Shown here: one piece after another, positions 28,031 to 37,772 of the stretch
Layout: every line of letters begins with the position of its first letter
How positions within the stretch are numbered: the first letter of the stretch is position 1
From: Novosphingobium sp.
GTDB lineage: Bacteria > Pseudomonadota > Alphaproteobacteria > Sphingomonadales > Sphingomonadaceae
Reading direction: 5' to 3'
Length of the DNA: 64,000 nt
Assembly: GCF_020852455.1 (NCBI RefSeq)
Contig: NZ_JADZAT010000015.1
Coordinates: 186,001-250,000, forward strand
Notes under the pieces: model-generated
The model's input: the letters and a program-made list of their open reading frames with translations, nothing else
What the model was told of the DNA's origin: nothing
The model's database searches: none
Program-made: the position numbers and the translations under genes

Positions 28031-28645
28031 TTAGCGCGAGTAGAATTCGACCACCAGGTTCGGTTCCATCTTCACCGGGTAGGGCACTTCATCCAGCGTG
28101 GGCACGCGGACGAAGGTCGCCTTGTCGGTGCCGTCGGGCGACACGTAGTCGGGAATTTCACGCTCAGGCAGGCTCTGCGCTTCGGCGATCAGGGCCATTT
28201 CCTTGGCCTTCTTGCCGAGGCTGATCACGTCGCCCGGACGCACGCGGCGGCTGGCGATGTTGCACTTCACGCCGTTCACATAGATGTGACCGTGCGATAC
28301 GACCTGACGGGCCGAGAAGATGGTCGGCGCGAACTTGCAGCGATAGACCACCATGTCGAGACGCTGTTCGAGCAGGCCGATCAGGTTCTGACCGGTATCG
28401 CCCTTCATCTTCGACGCTTCCTGGTAGGTGCGCTTGAACTGCTTTTCGGTGACGTCGCCGTAGTAGCCCTTGAGCTTCTGCTTGGCGCGCAGCTGGATAC
28501 CGAAGTCCGACAGCTTGCCCTTGCGGCGCTGGCCGTGCTGACCGGGGCCATACGAGCGGCGGTTGACCGAGCTCTTGGGACGGCCCCAGATGTTTTCGCC
28601 CATGCGGCGATCGATTTTGTACTTCGACGAATTGCGCTTCGACAT
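28031..28645 (-). CDS. rpsD: 30S ribosomal protein S4
   Basis: A 204-residue S4 protein, a primary 16S rRNA binder that nucleates assembly of the small subunit. The N-terminal part reads [21 protein letters not shown] and lacks the zinc-binding cysteines found in some S4 proteins. The S4 RNA-binding domain lies at about residues 94-155 ([20 protein letters not shown] and [15 protein letters not shown]). The C-terminus ends VVEFYSR, a typical S4 end. It is transcribed as a single gene with its own promoter and terminator, away from the other ribosomal operons, which is usual in alphaproteobacteria. Confidence 0.97.
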   Translation of the reverse strand: MSKRNSSKYKIDRRMGENIWGRPKSSVNRRSYGPGQHGQRRKGKLSDFGIQLRAKQKLKGYYGDVTEKQFKRTYQEASKMKGDTGQNLIGLLEQRLDMVVYRCKFAPTIFSARQVVSHGHIYVNGVKCNIASRRVRPGDVISLGKKAKEMALIAEAQSLPEREIPDYVSPDGTDKATFVRVPTLDEVPYPVKMEPNLVVEFYSR

Positions 28646-28774
28646 GGCGCGTTCGATCCTTCAATTTGCATGCCGCACCCAGTGTGCAGCTTCTGGTCCG
28701 GAACCGCACCATTCCGCCAGTTACGGAATGCGAGCCAGGCTTCACCGGAGTGCCCGCTCAATTGCGAAGGCGCG

Positions 28775-28803
28775 CCTATTGCTGCGGCGCGGCAAAATGT
28801 CAA
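28775..28803 (-). promoter_or_regulatory. Putative rpsD promoter
   Basis: A perfect TTGACA (28803 to 28798) is followed by a 17-bp spacer and AATAGG. It overlaps the trmJ stop codon and lies ~130 bp before rpsD, leaving room for a long leader. S4 is known to regulate translation in other bacteria, but I see no recognisable pseudoknot here. Confidence 0.4.
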
Positions 28804-29549
28804 GTCTTTCGCGGTCCTTTGCGCAGCGCGGAGAGCACCCCGCGCATGGTCCGTACCTCCAGGTGGTTCCAGCCTGGCTTGGTCAGCATGTTGCGCAGCG
28901 TCAGCCGGGTCGCGGCGGCGCGGGCCTGGGGGCGGTAATAGCCGGTCGGCTCCAGCATGGTTTCCAGCTGGGCGATCATCCCTTCCAGTTCTTCCTGCGG
29001 GGCCGGGGGCAGCAGTTCCTCGACGGTCGGTTGCGCCAGCGCGGCATGTTTGGACCATTCATAGGCCAGCAGGATCACCGCCTGGGCGAGGTTCAGCGAG
29101 CCGAATTCCGGATTGATCGGCACAGTCACGATCGCACGGGCGAGGGCGACATCCTCGGTCTCCAGCCCGGATCGTTCGGGCCCGAAGACATAGGCTGAGC
29201 GGCCCACTTCGCGGTGCACTGCCTGGGCGGCCTGTTCGGGCGTCAGCACCGGCTTGGACACCCCGCGCTTGCGCACCGTGGTGGCATAGACATGCGCGCA
29301 ATCGGCCACCGCGTCGGCCAGCGTTTCGAACACCTGGGCGTGCTCCAGCACCACGTCAGCCCCGGCCGCCGCCGGCCCGGCGCTGGGATTGGGCCAGCCA
29401 TCGCGCGGGGTCACCAGCCGCAATTCGGTCAGCCCGAAATTGAGCATCGCCCGCGCCGCCTTGCCGATGTTCTCGCCCAGTTGCGGGCGAACGAGGACTA
29501 TGACGGGTTTGCGTCTGGATCCAATCAGCCGTTGCTTCGTGTCTTCCAT
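28800..29549 (-). CDS. trmJ: tRNA/rRNA 2'-O-methyltransferase, TrmJ family
   Basis: A 249-residue SPOUT methyltransferase domain counted from the Met at 29549 (MEDTKQRLIGSRRKPV). VLVRPQLGENIGKAARAMLNFG is the RNA-binding/catalytic first motif; YVFGPERSGLETEDV and PINPEFGSLNLAQAVILLAYEW form the knotted SAM site. TrmJ methylates position 32 of tRNAs. The striking point is the 5' side: the frame stays open from the upstream GIY-YIG gene across a palindromic repeat into this gene, so a 367-residue fusion could be made. The native start lies only 5 bp from the repeat, so its own ribosome-binding site is reduced to a weak GGGG. Confidence 0.9.
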   Translation of the reverse strand: MEDTKQRLIGSRRKPVIVLVRPQLGENIGKAARAMLNFGLTELRLVTPRDGWPNPSAGPAAAGADVVLEHAQVFETLADAVADCAHVYATTVRKRGVSKPVLTPEQAAQAVHREVGRSAYVFGPERSGLETEDVALARAIVTVPINPEFGSLNLAQAVILLAYEWSKHAALAQPTVEELLPPAPQEELEGMIAQLETMLEPTGYYRPQARAAATRLTLRNMLTKPGWNHLEVRTMRGVLSALRKGPRKT

Positions 29550-29903
29550 CAATCCCCGTTCGTCCTGAGGAGGCGATGAGACTGAGCTTGTCGAAGGCTC
29601 ATCGCCGTCTCGAAGGACATTGGCGCGGCTCGCGAGCTCGCTGACCCGATCCCAATCGCCGGCGATCAGCGCTTCTTTCTTCTTGCGTGACCACCCTTTG
29701 AGCTGCCGTTCAGCAGACAAGGCTTCGTAGCGCGACGGAAACGTATCGCTCCATACCAGCTCGACCGGCAGGCGCGTAGCCGTGTAGCCAGGGATCAACC
29801 CGGATTGGTGCTGCGGAATTCGGTTTTCCAGATCGTCGGTATGGCCGACATAATAGGTCCCGTCGGAGCAACGCAGCATGTAAGTGTAGAATGGCAAGCT
29901 CAT
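29550..29903 (-). CDS. GIY-YIG nuclease domain protein, in frame with trmJ
   Basis: A small GIY-YIG nuclease of about 95 residues plus a tail encoded by a repeat. The GIY strand is FYTYMLRC (Tyr6, Tyr8), the YIG strand is YYVGHTDDL (Tyr18, Gly20), the catalytic Arg is Arg28, and the metal-binding Glu is Glu60 or Glu65 in RYEALSAERQLKGWSRKKK. This matches the YhbQ/UPF0213-like single-domain group. There is no stop codon before trmJ, so 118 codons are listed and the frame runs on. The last ~20 residues (VSSPPQDERGL) are encoded by a palindromic repeat unit, and an inverted copy of that unit lies 15 bp before the start. No Shine-Dalgarno is obvious. It lies between nrdR and trmJ. It is homologous to the gene at 39706-40053. 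Confidence 0.85.
29555..29618 (+). repeat. Family 2 palindromic unit, downstream flank of GIY-YIG gene 1
   Basis: Box A GTTCGTCCTGAGGAG, arm GCGATGAG, box B ACTGAGCTTGTCGAAGG, arm CTCATCGC, box C CGTCTCGAAGGA. The two 8-base arms are perfect reverse complements, so box B would be the loop of a hairpin. It is both the 3' coding end of the nuclease gene and the leader of trmJ, whose ATG is 5 bp away. Confidence 0.92.
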
Positions 29904-29917
29904 GATGTGGCGCGGGG

Positions 29918-29979
29918 TCCTTCGAGACGCGAATTGGCCTTCGACAAGCTCAGTCCAATTCGCTCCTCAGACGAACCGG
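29918..29979 (-). repeat. Family 2 palindromic unit, upstream flank of GIY-YIG gene 1
   Basis: An inverted copy of the unit at 29555. Read on the minus strand, box A is GTTCGTCTGAGGAG (one base shorter), the arms are CGAATTGG and CCAATTCG, and boxes B and C are identical. The arms differ completely from those of the downstream copy yet pair perfectly. It ends 15 bp before the nuclease start codon. Confidence 0.92.
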
Positions 29980-30002
29980 ATTGGATGGACTGGTCAAGTG
30001 CA

Positions 30003-30464
30003 TCAACCCTTGCCCGCATCACGCACCGTGCTGGCGAATTCCTCAAAGTCCCGGGCCTCGGTGAAATCGCGATAGACGCTGGCGAAGCGGATATAGGCGA
30101 CGGTATCCAGCCCGCGCAGGCCTTCCATCACCATTTCTCCGATCGATTTCGCGGCCACCTCGCTGTCGCCCAGCGTTTCGATCTGGCGCTGCACGCCCGA
30201 AACCAGCTGGTCGAGCCGTTCCTGCGCCACCCCGCGCTTGCGGCAGGCGAGGGCGACTGACTGGTCGAGCTTGGTCCGGTCGAAGGCCTCGCGGGTGCCG
30301 TCGCTTTTCACCACGGTAACCTCGCGCAATTGCACGCGTTCGAAGGTGGTGAAGCGCGCGCCGCAGCTGTCGCACTGGCGGCGGCGGCGGATCGCGGTGT
30401 TGTCCTCGGTCGGCCGCGAATCCTTTACCTGGCTGTCATCGTGAGCACAGAAGGGGCAACGCAC
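30003..30464 (-). CDS. nrdR: Transcriptional repressor NrdR
   Basis: A 153-residue regulator of ribonucleotide reductase genes. The N-terminal zinc ribbon has [17 protein letters not shown] with Cys3 and Cys6 and, later, [14 protein letters not shown] with Cys31 and Cys34. An ATP-cone follows ([16 protein letters not shown] to the C-terminus) that senses ATP/dATP. NrdR binds paired NrdR boxes upstream of nrd operons; none are visible here. The start is a GTG placed directly after the TAA of the preceding small gene. It lies in the conserved rpiB-glyA-nrdR order. Confidence 0.96.
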   Translation of the reverse strand: MRCPFCAHDDSQVKDSRPTEDNTAIRRRRQCDSCGARFTTFERVQLREVTVVKSDGTREAFDRTKLDQSVALACRKRGVAQERLDQLVSGVQRQIETLGDSEVAAKSIGEMVMEGLRGLDTVAYIRFASVYRDFTEARDFEEFASTVRDAGKG

Positions 30465-30665
30465 TTACGGGCGCAGCCTCTTGTAGAACATCGCACCAGC
30501 CCCGATTACCAAACCGGCCACCGGCGAAAGCAGCGGCAGCAGCACTCCGGCCACGGCCCCGGCTGCGGCCCCGACCAGCACCGGCTTGGTCGAAGGGTGG
30601 CGCATGCCCTGCTTGGCCATGCCGCTCAGTTCGGCCTTGGCGTCCTGCATGATGTCATTGCTCAT
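30465..30665 (-). CDS. Small membrane protein of unknown function, 66 residues
   Basis: A short protein starting MSNDIMQDAKAELSGMAKQ with one long or two short hydrophobic segments rich in Gly and Ala (VLVGAAAGAVAGVLLPLLSP and VAGLVIGAGAMF), ending YKRLRP. The charged N-terminal part followed by a Gly-rich membrane stretch resembles small inner-membrane proteins; no family is recognised. It starts 1 bp after the glyA stop and touches the nrdR start with no gap, so it is translated as part of the operon. Confidence 0.75.
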   Translation of the reverse strand: MSNDIMQDAKAELSGMAKQGMRHPSTKPVLVGAAAGAVAGVLLPLLSPVAGLVIGAGAMFYKRLRP

Positions 30666-30666
30666 C

Positions 30667-31962
30667 TTACAACTCCGGATAGATCGGGAACCGCGCGCAC
30701 AGTTCCTCGACACGGGCGCGGACGCGTTCTTCAACCTGTCCATCGCCCTCTTCGCCATTGCGCGACAGGCCTTCTACCACTTCCGCGATCAGAGCGCCAA
30801 CCTGGCGGAACTCGTCCTCGCCAAAGCCGCGGGTGGTGCCCGCCGGGGTGCCCAGGCGCACGCCCGAAGTGACGAAAGGCGAACGGGTATCATAGGGGAT
30901 GCCGTTCTTGTTGCAGGTGAGATAGGCCCGGTCGAGGCCCTTTTCGGCGGCCTTGCCGGTGACGTTCTTGGCGGTCAGGTCAACCAGCATCAGGTGGTTG
31001 TCGGTTCCGCCCGAAACAATCCGCAGGCCGTTCTCGGTCAGGCTCGCGGCCAGCGCGCGGGCATTGGCGACGACCTGCGCGGCATAGGCCTTGAATTCGG
31101 GCTTGAGCGCTTCACCAAAGGCCACCGCCTTGGCCGCAACCACGTGCATCAGCGGGCCGCCCTGCAGGCCCGGAAAGACCGCCATGTTGAGCTTTTTGGC
31201 CAGATCCTCGTCGTTGGTCAGGATCACGCCAGAACGGGGGCCGCGCAGGCTCTTGTGGGTGGTGGTGGTGACCACATGGGCATGGGGGAAGGGCGAAGGG
31301 TGCGCGCCGCCGGCAACCAGGCCCGAGAAGTGGCTCATATCGACCAGCAGCCAGGCGCCCACTTCATCGGCAATCTCGCGGAACCGCTTGAAGTCCCAGA
31401 CCCGCGAATAGGCGGTGCCGCCGGCGATGATCAGCTTGGGCTTGTGCTCATGGGCCAGGCGCGCAACCTCGTCCATGTCGAGAAGTTCGTCGTCCTGGCG
31501 CACGCCATAGGGGATCGGATTGAACCACTTGCCGCTCATGTTGACGGGGCTGCCGTGGGTCAGGTGCCCACCGGCGTTGAGGTTGAGACCCATGAAGCTG
31601 TCACCCGGCTGCAGCAGCGCCAGGAACACCGCCTGGTTCATTTGGCTGCCCGAATTGGGCTGGACGTTGGCGAACAGGCAGCCGAACAGCTGCTTTGCAC
31701 GCTCGATCGCCAGGTTTTCGACCACGTCGGCATATTCGCAGCCGCCGTAATAGCGCTTGCCCGGATAGCCTTCGGCGTACTTGTTGGTGAAGACCGAGCC
31801 GGTGGCTTCGAGCACGGCCAGGCTGGTGATGTTTTCCGATGCGATCAGCTCGATCTTGCGCTGCTGGCGCGACAACTCGCTGCGGATCGCGGCGTGGATC
31901 TCGGGATCGACTTCGGGAAGGTGCGCGGTGAAGAAACCGGCGGAACGGACGGCCTGGGTCAT
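30667..31962 (-). CDS. glyA: Serine hydroxymethyltransferase
   Basis: A 431-residue PLP enzyme converting serine and tetrahydrofolate to glycine and 5,10-methylene-[14 protein letters not shown] near residue 37 and [18 protein letters not shown] near residue 60 are the substrate-binding signature. The Schiff-base Lys is in [14 protein letters not shown] near residue 235, and the folate-binding region follows. Length is normal. It lies 14 bp after rpiB and leads into a small membrane gene and nrdR, so one-carbon supply and deoxyribonucleotide control share a transcript. Confidence 0.97.
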   Translation of the reverse strand: MTQAVRSAGFFTAHLPEVDPEIHAAIRSELSRQQRKIELIASENITSLAVLEATGSVFTNKYAEGYPGKRYYGGCEYADVVENLAIERAKQLFGCLFANVQPNSGSQMNQAVFLALLQPGDSFMGLNLNAGGHLTHGSPVNMSGKWFNPIPYGVRQDDELLDMDEVARLAHEHKPKLIIAGGTAYSRVWDFKRFREIADEVGAWLLVDMSHFSGLVAGGAHPSPFPHAHVVTTTTHKSLRGPRSGVILTNDEDLAKKLNMAVFPGLQGGPLMHVVAAKAVAFGEALKPEFKAYAAQVVANARALAASLTENGLRIVSGGTDNHLMLVDLTAKNVTGKAAEKGLDRAYLTCNKNGIPYDTRSPFVTSGVRLGTPAGTTRGFGEDEFRQVGALIAEVVEGLSRNGEEGDGQVEERVRARVEELCARFPIYPEL

Positions 31963-31976
31963 CTGGGGCGATACTT

Positions 31977-32414
31977 TCAGCAGGGAGGGTGGGAAAGCTT
32001 GTCGACGCGGGGGCCATGGCGGCCGCCGCCGAATTCGGTCGAAAGGAAGGCGTCGAGGCAGGCTCTGGCCATGTCCTCGCCGGTCAGCCGTGCGCCCATG
32101 GCGATCACGTTGGCATCGTTGTGTTCACGCGCCAGTGCGGCCGACAGCGGTTCGGACACCAGCGCACAGCGGCAGGCGGGGTTGCGGTTGACCGCAATCG
32201 AAATGCCGATACCGGAACCGCACAGCGCCACGCCGCGCTCTGCCGTACCATCGGCGACCACTGCGGCCAGCTTGTAGCCATAGTCGGGATAGTCCACCCG
32301 GTCGGCGGTTTCCGGGCCAAGGTCGGCCACTTCGTGCCCCAGTTCGATCAGGTATTCGCGCAGTGCGGCCTTCAGATCGACGGCGGCATGGTCGGAAGCA
32401 ATCGCGATGCGCAT
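31977..32414 (-). CDS. rpiB: Ribose 5-phosphate isomerase B
   Basis: A 145-residue RpiB/LacAB-family sugar isomerase. It interconverts ribose 5-phosphate and ribulose 5-phosphate. [18 protein letters not shown] is the phosphate-binding N-terminus, [16 protein letters not shown] includes the catalytic-base Cys near residue 65, and [13 protein letters not shown] near residue 100 completes the site. It is the first gene of the rpiB-glyA-nrdR unit. Confidence 0.95.
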   Translation of the reverse strand: MRIAIASDHAAVDLKAALREYLIELGHEVADLGPETADRVDYPDYGYKLAAVVADGTAERGVALCGSGIGISIAVNRNPACRCALVSEPLSAALAREHNDANVIAMGARLTGEDMARACLDAFLSTEFGGGRHGPRVDKLSHPPC

Positions 32415-32603
32415 GGCTGGCGGCCTGTCCCCAGGGTGTGAATCGATGCGCTCCTTTAAGGGGCCAGGCCGGTCAAGACCAGCCCAAGCCCGGAATGGTC
32501 AGGGTTATTTTTGCTAATCCTGTGTGCAACCGCGCTTTCCGCGCCGATTTGACAATGGCGAGGCGAGCAAGCAGCCTGCACGCCGGACAAGCGGGAGGAA
32601 GCG

Positions 32604-34094
32604 ATGCGAGCATGGTGGGGCACCTTGACGGCAGTGCTGGTGGCGATCGGACTGGCGATTTCGGCCACCAGCCCGCCAGCTCCCCGCGATCCGCAGCACA
32701 GCGAAGGCCTGTTCAACCTGCCGCGGGCGATGGGCGATGTGCACCGGATCGCCAGTGCCCCGCATCCGACCGGATCGGCCGAGAATGCCAGGGTGCGCGA
32801 CTATATCCTGAGCCAGATGAAGGCGATCGGAATGCAGGTGGCCACGCGCGAAGGCCGGCTTGACGAGAAGGCGACCCGGCGGCTCAACAAATGGAGCGGG
32901 CGTGATGATCCGCCAGCCCGGCTGGTCAATCTGGTTGGGCTGCTGCCCGGCAAGGATCCCGCTGCTCCGGCGGTACTGCTGATGGCGCATCATGACAGCG
33001 TCTGGGGTTCGCCAGGTGCCTCGGATGATACCGCCGGGGTGGCCAGCGCGCTTGAGGTTGCGCGTCAGATCGGCGCTCGCGGCACGCCTCAGCGCAGCCT
33101 GATCCTGCTGATCACCGATGGCGAGGAATTGGGGCTGCAGGGCGCGGCCGAGTTCTTTTCCGATGATCCGCTGATTCCCCGGATCGGCGCGGTGATCAAT
33201 ATGGAGGCGCGCGGCGGCGGCGGGCGGACCAGCCTGTTCGAAACCTCACCCGGCAACGGTCAGGCGGTTGAGCTCTATCGCAAGGCAGCAACCTGGCCAG
33301 CCGGAAGCTCGCTGGCGACCTTCATCTATTCGGTCCTGCCCAATGATACCGACCTGTCCGAGGCGCTGCATGGCCCCTGGGTCAGCTACAACTTTGCCTT
33401 CATTGGCCGGCCCGGACTGTACCATTCGCCCAAGGCCACTCCGGCCAATCTGGATCAGGGGGCGCTGATGGATATGGGCTGGCAGGTTTCCGAACTGACC
33501 CAGGCACTGATCGCCGCGCCCGAACTGCCGCAAAAGGCACCCGACGTGACCTTCTTCGATCTGTTCGGGCTGGTGCTGGTGACCTATCCGTCAAGTCTGG
33601 GCTGGGCGATGCTGGCAATTGCCGCGCTTGCCCTGGGCCTCGCCGTCAGTCGCGAGCGGAACTTGCGGGCGCTGGGCAGCGGGGCCGGGCGCACAGTGGC
33701 GCTGATGGCAGCGGGGGCCTTGCTGCTCTATGCGCTGAACCGCCTTTCGGGTGCCGGGGCGGGGGCCAACTACTATGATCGGCTGGCGGCCATTCCCATG
33801 CTTGAAGCGATGGCCGCGCTGGTTGCGATCGCCAGTTTCCTGCTGGTGCTGGGCAAGGGCCTGGCCGGGCCGGCGCGGCAGGCCGGGGCAGTGCTGCCGC
33901 TGCTGGTGATTGGCCTCGCCATGCAGGTGCTTGCGCCGACCGCGGCCTTTGTAGCGGTGGTGCCGGTCACGCTGGCAGCCCTGGCGATTGCCGCGCGGGC
34001 CTATCTGCCGCCACTAGCCGGGATGCTCGTGGCGATCGGACTGGCTGCGCCGGTGCTGGGCTATCTGATCGCGCTGGGGCACCAGTTGATGTAG
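32604..34094 (+). CDS. M28 family zinc aminopeptidase with C-terminal membrane domain, probably truncated
   Basis: A 496-residue protein with an N-terminal membrane anchor or uncleaved signal (residues 1-22), an M28 zinc peptidase domain (~40-310), and seven or so membrane helices to the end. The two-zinc site is visible: LMAHHDSVWGSPGASDDTAG carries His and bridging Asp, and ITDGEELGLQGA carries the catalytic and metal Glu pair. The peptidase part is expected outside the cytoplasm. GGGAGGAAG precedes the ATG. After the TAG at 34092 the same frame stays open for 68 more codons with the same hydrophobic, high-GC character, so the stop looks like a recent nonsense mutation that removes the last two membrane segments. 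Confidence 0.85.
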   Translation: MRAWWGTLTAVLVAIGLAISATSPPAPRDPQHSEGLFNLPRAMGDVHRIASAPHPTGSAENARVRDYILSQMKAIGMQVATREGRLDEKATRRLNKWSGRDDPPARLVNLVGLLPGKDPAAPAVLLMAHHDSVWGSPGASDDTAGVASALEVARQIGARGTPQRSLILLITDGEELGLQGAAEFFSDDPLIPRIGAVINMEARGGGGRTSLFETSPGNGQAVELYRKAATWPAGSSLATFIYSVLPNDTDLSEALHGPWVSYNFAFIGRPGLYHSPKATPANLDQGALMDMGWQVSELTQALIAAPELPQKAPDVTFFDLFGLVLVTYPSSLGWAMLAIAALALGLAVSRERNLRALGSGAGRTVALMAAGALLLYALNRLSGAGAGANYYDRLAAIPMLEAMAALVAIASFLLVLGKGLAGPARQAGAVLPLLVIGLAMQVLAPTAAFVAVVPVTLAALAIAARAYLPPLAGMLVAIGLAAPVLGYLIALGHQLM

Positions 34095-34301
34095 GGCGTT
34101 GGGCCAGACCTGCCATCGGTTGCGGCGCTCCCGCTGGCGCTGGGCGCGGCCATGCTGGTGCCGCTGTGGCCGGGCGTGAGCCATCGCCAGGCGCGCCAGT
34201 TCGGGATTGCCTTGCTGGTCTTGGCGTTGGGCGTGGCCATGTGGGTGCGCATGGACCCGATCGCAGATACGGTCGCGGTTTACAGTCTCAAGCCGCGATA
34301 A
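34095..34301 (+). pseudogene. Detached 3' end of the M28 peptidase gene
   Basis: Immediately after the amber codon the frame continues GVGPDLPSVAALPLALGAAM and on to a TAA at 34299-34301. The stretch encodes two hydrophobic helices (LPLALGAAMLVPLW and FGIALLVLALGVAMWV) and ends DTVAVYSLKPR. It has no start codon or ribosome-binding site of its own. Unless the TAG is suppressed or is a sequencing error, this part is no longer translated. Confidence 0.7.
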
Positions 34302-34358
34302 GTCCTTGCAGTCATGACTGTTTCAGCCAATCAGACAGATGCGTAAATCACCCGGGGA

Positions 34359-35711
34359 ATGCCGTTGAAAATGTCTCGCCTGCCAGCAATGGCCATGCTT
34401 GTCCTTGCGGCCGTACTGGTCGTGTCACCAGCCGAAGCTGGCCGCGGCAAGAAAGCGCCCAGCGCTCAGGAAATGGGCGAAGTCTATGATGCCGGGGCTG
34501 CAGCTCACCAGGACGGGCGGTTCGAAGAGGCAAACAGCAAGTTCCAGATCGTTTGCGACAGCGGCTTTCAGGAAGGCTGCTATGCGCTGGCGTCGAACCT
34601 GCGCCACGGACGGGGCATCGCGCGCGATCCGGCGCGCGCCGCGCGGCTCTATGACGGGGCCTGTGCCAATGGCGGTCCGGGCGGCGTTGCCGATGCCTGC
34701 AACAACCTTGGCCTGCTCTACATGGACGGGGTGGGCGTGCCCAAGGACTATGCCCAGGCGATGGAGTTCTATCGCCTGGCCTGCGATGGCAAGGCCTACA
34801 ATGGCTGCAACAACATCGGCCTGCTCTATCGCGAAGGTTGGGGCGTACCGGCGGATCAGGCCTTGGCGGTCAAGTTGTTCGGCCTGGCCTGCGACGAGGG
34901 GGTGGCCCTGGGTTGCCACAACCTTGGCGAGCAGTTCTTTGAGGGCCAGGGGGTGACCAAGACCGTGCCGCGTGCGCTCGAACTGTTTACCCTGGCCTGT
35001 GGCAAGGACGTGCCCGAATCCTGTTACGAACTGGGCCTGGCCTCGGCCGAAGGCACAGGAGTGCAGCAGGATTTCGCCAAGGCGCTCGATTATTATGATC
35101 GTTCCTGCAAGGGCGGCATCATCGCGGGCTGCAACAACCTTGGCGTGCTGTACCGCGACGGCAAAGGCGTGACGGTAGATTTCGTTCGCGCTGCCGCATT
35201 GTTCGAACAATCATGCGAAGGCGGCCTGGCGCTCAGCTGCTACAATCTGGGGGGTGCCTATCGTGAGGGCAAAGGCCGCGACGCCGACATCGTGCGGGCG
35301 ATGCAGCTCTATCAGCAAGGCTGCGAGGGCAAGATTTCGGATGCCTGTTTCAACATGGGCACGATCTATCGCGGCGCACACGGTTATCCAAAGGACCTGG
35401 CGAAGTCGTACAGCTCTTATCTGCAAGCCTGCAATCAGGGCCTGTCGCTGGCGTGCTACAACGTCGGTATCTACTACCGCGACGGGATCGGCGTGACCCG
35501 TGATTTTCCGATGGCCGCCAGTTTCTTTGAGCGTGCGTGCAACGCGAGCGAAGCTTCGGGGTGCAACAACCTGGGCGTGATGCGGGCCAAGGGGCAGGGC
35601 GGGGCGGCCAATGTGGCCGAGGCGCGCCGCTGGTTCGCCAAGGCGCTGGCGATCGACCCCAAGCACGCCGAAGCCCGGCGCAACCTGGCCGGGCTGAAAG
35701 CGACGCGCTAA
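34359..35711 (+). CDS. Secreted cysteine-rich Sel1-repeat protein
   Basis: A 450-residue exported protein: a signal peptide (hydrophobic core MAMLVLAAVLVVSPAEA) followed by about ten Sel1-like repeats of 36-38 residues. Each repeat has the pattern CNNLGxLYxxGxGVxxDxxxA and a paired Cys (for example ACDGKAYNGCNNIGLLYREG), as in the Helicobacter cysteine-rich proteins, where each pair forms a disulfide within a helix hairpin. Such solenoids bind proteins or peptidoglycan fragments in the periplasm; the partner is unknown. The ATGs at 34359 and 34371 are both possible. It ends just before a bidirectional terminator. Confidence 0.9.
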   Translation: MPLKMSRLPAMAMLVLAAVLVVSPAEAGRGKKAPSAQEMGEVYDAGAAAHQDGRFEEANSKFQIVCDSGFQEGCYALASNLRHGRGIARDPARAARLYDGACANGGPGGVADACNNLGLLYMDGVGVPKDYAQAMEFYRLACDGKAYNGCNNIGLLYREGWGVPADQALAVKLFGLACDEGVALGCHNLGEQFFEGQGVTKTVPRALELFTLACGKDVPESCYELGLASAEGTGVQQDFAKALDYYDRSCKGGIIAGCNNLGVLYRDGKGVTVDFVRAAALFEQSCEGGLALSCYNLGGAYREGKGRDADIVRAMQLYQQGCEGKISDACFNMGTIYRGAHGYPKDLAKSYSSYLQACNQGLSLACYNVGIYYRDGIGVTRDFPMAASFFERACNASEASGCNNLGVMRAKGQGGAANVAEARRWFAKALAIDPKHAEARRNLAGLKATR

Positions 35712-35714
35712 CGA

Positions 35715-35740
35715 AAAGGCCCCGCCGAAGCGGGGCCTTT
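35715..35740. terminator. Bidirectional terminator between the Sel1 gene and rpoD
   Basis: AAAGGCCCCGC, loop CGAA, GCGGGGCCTTT: an 11-bp perfect stem with T runs on both sides. It sits 3 bp after the Sel1 stop and 4 bp before the rpoD stop. Confidence 0.9.
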
Positions 35741-35744
35741 GGAT

Positions 35745-37768
<2,024 letters not shown>

Positions 37769-37772
<4 letters not shown>

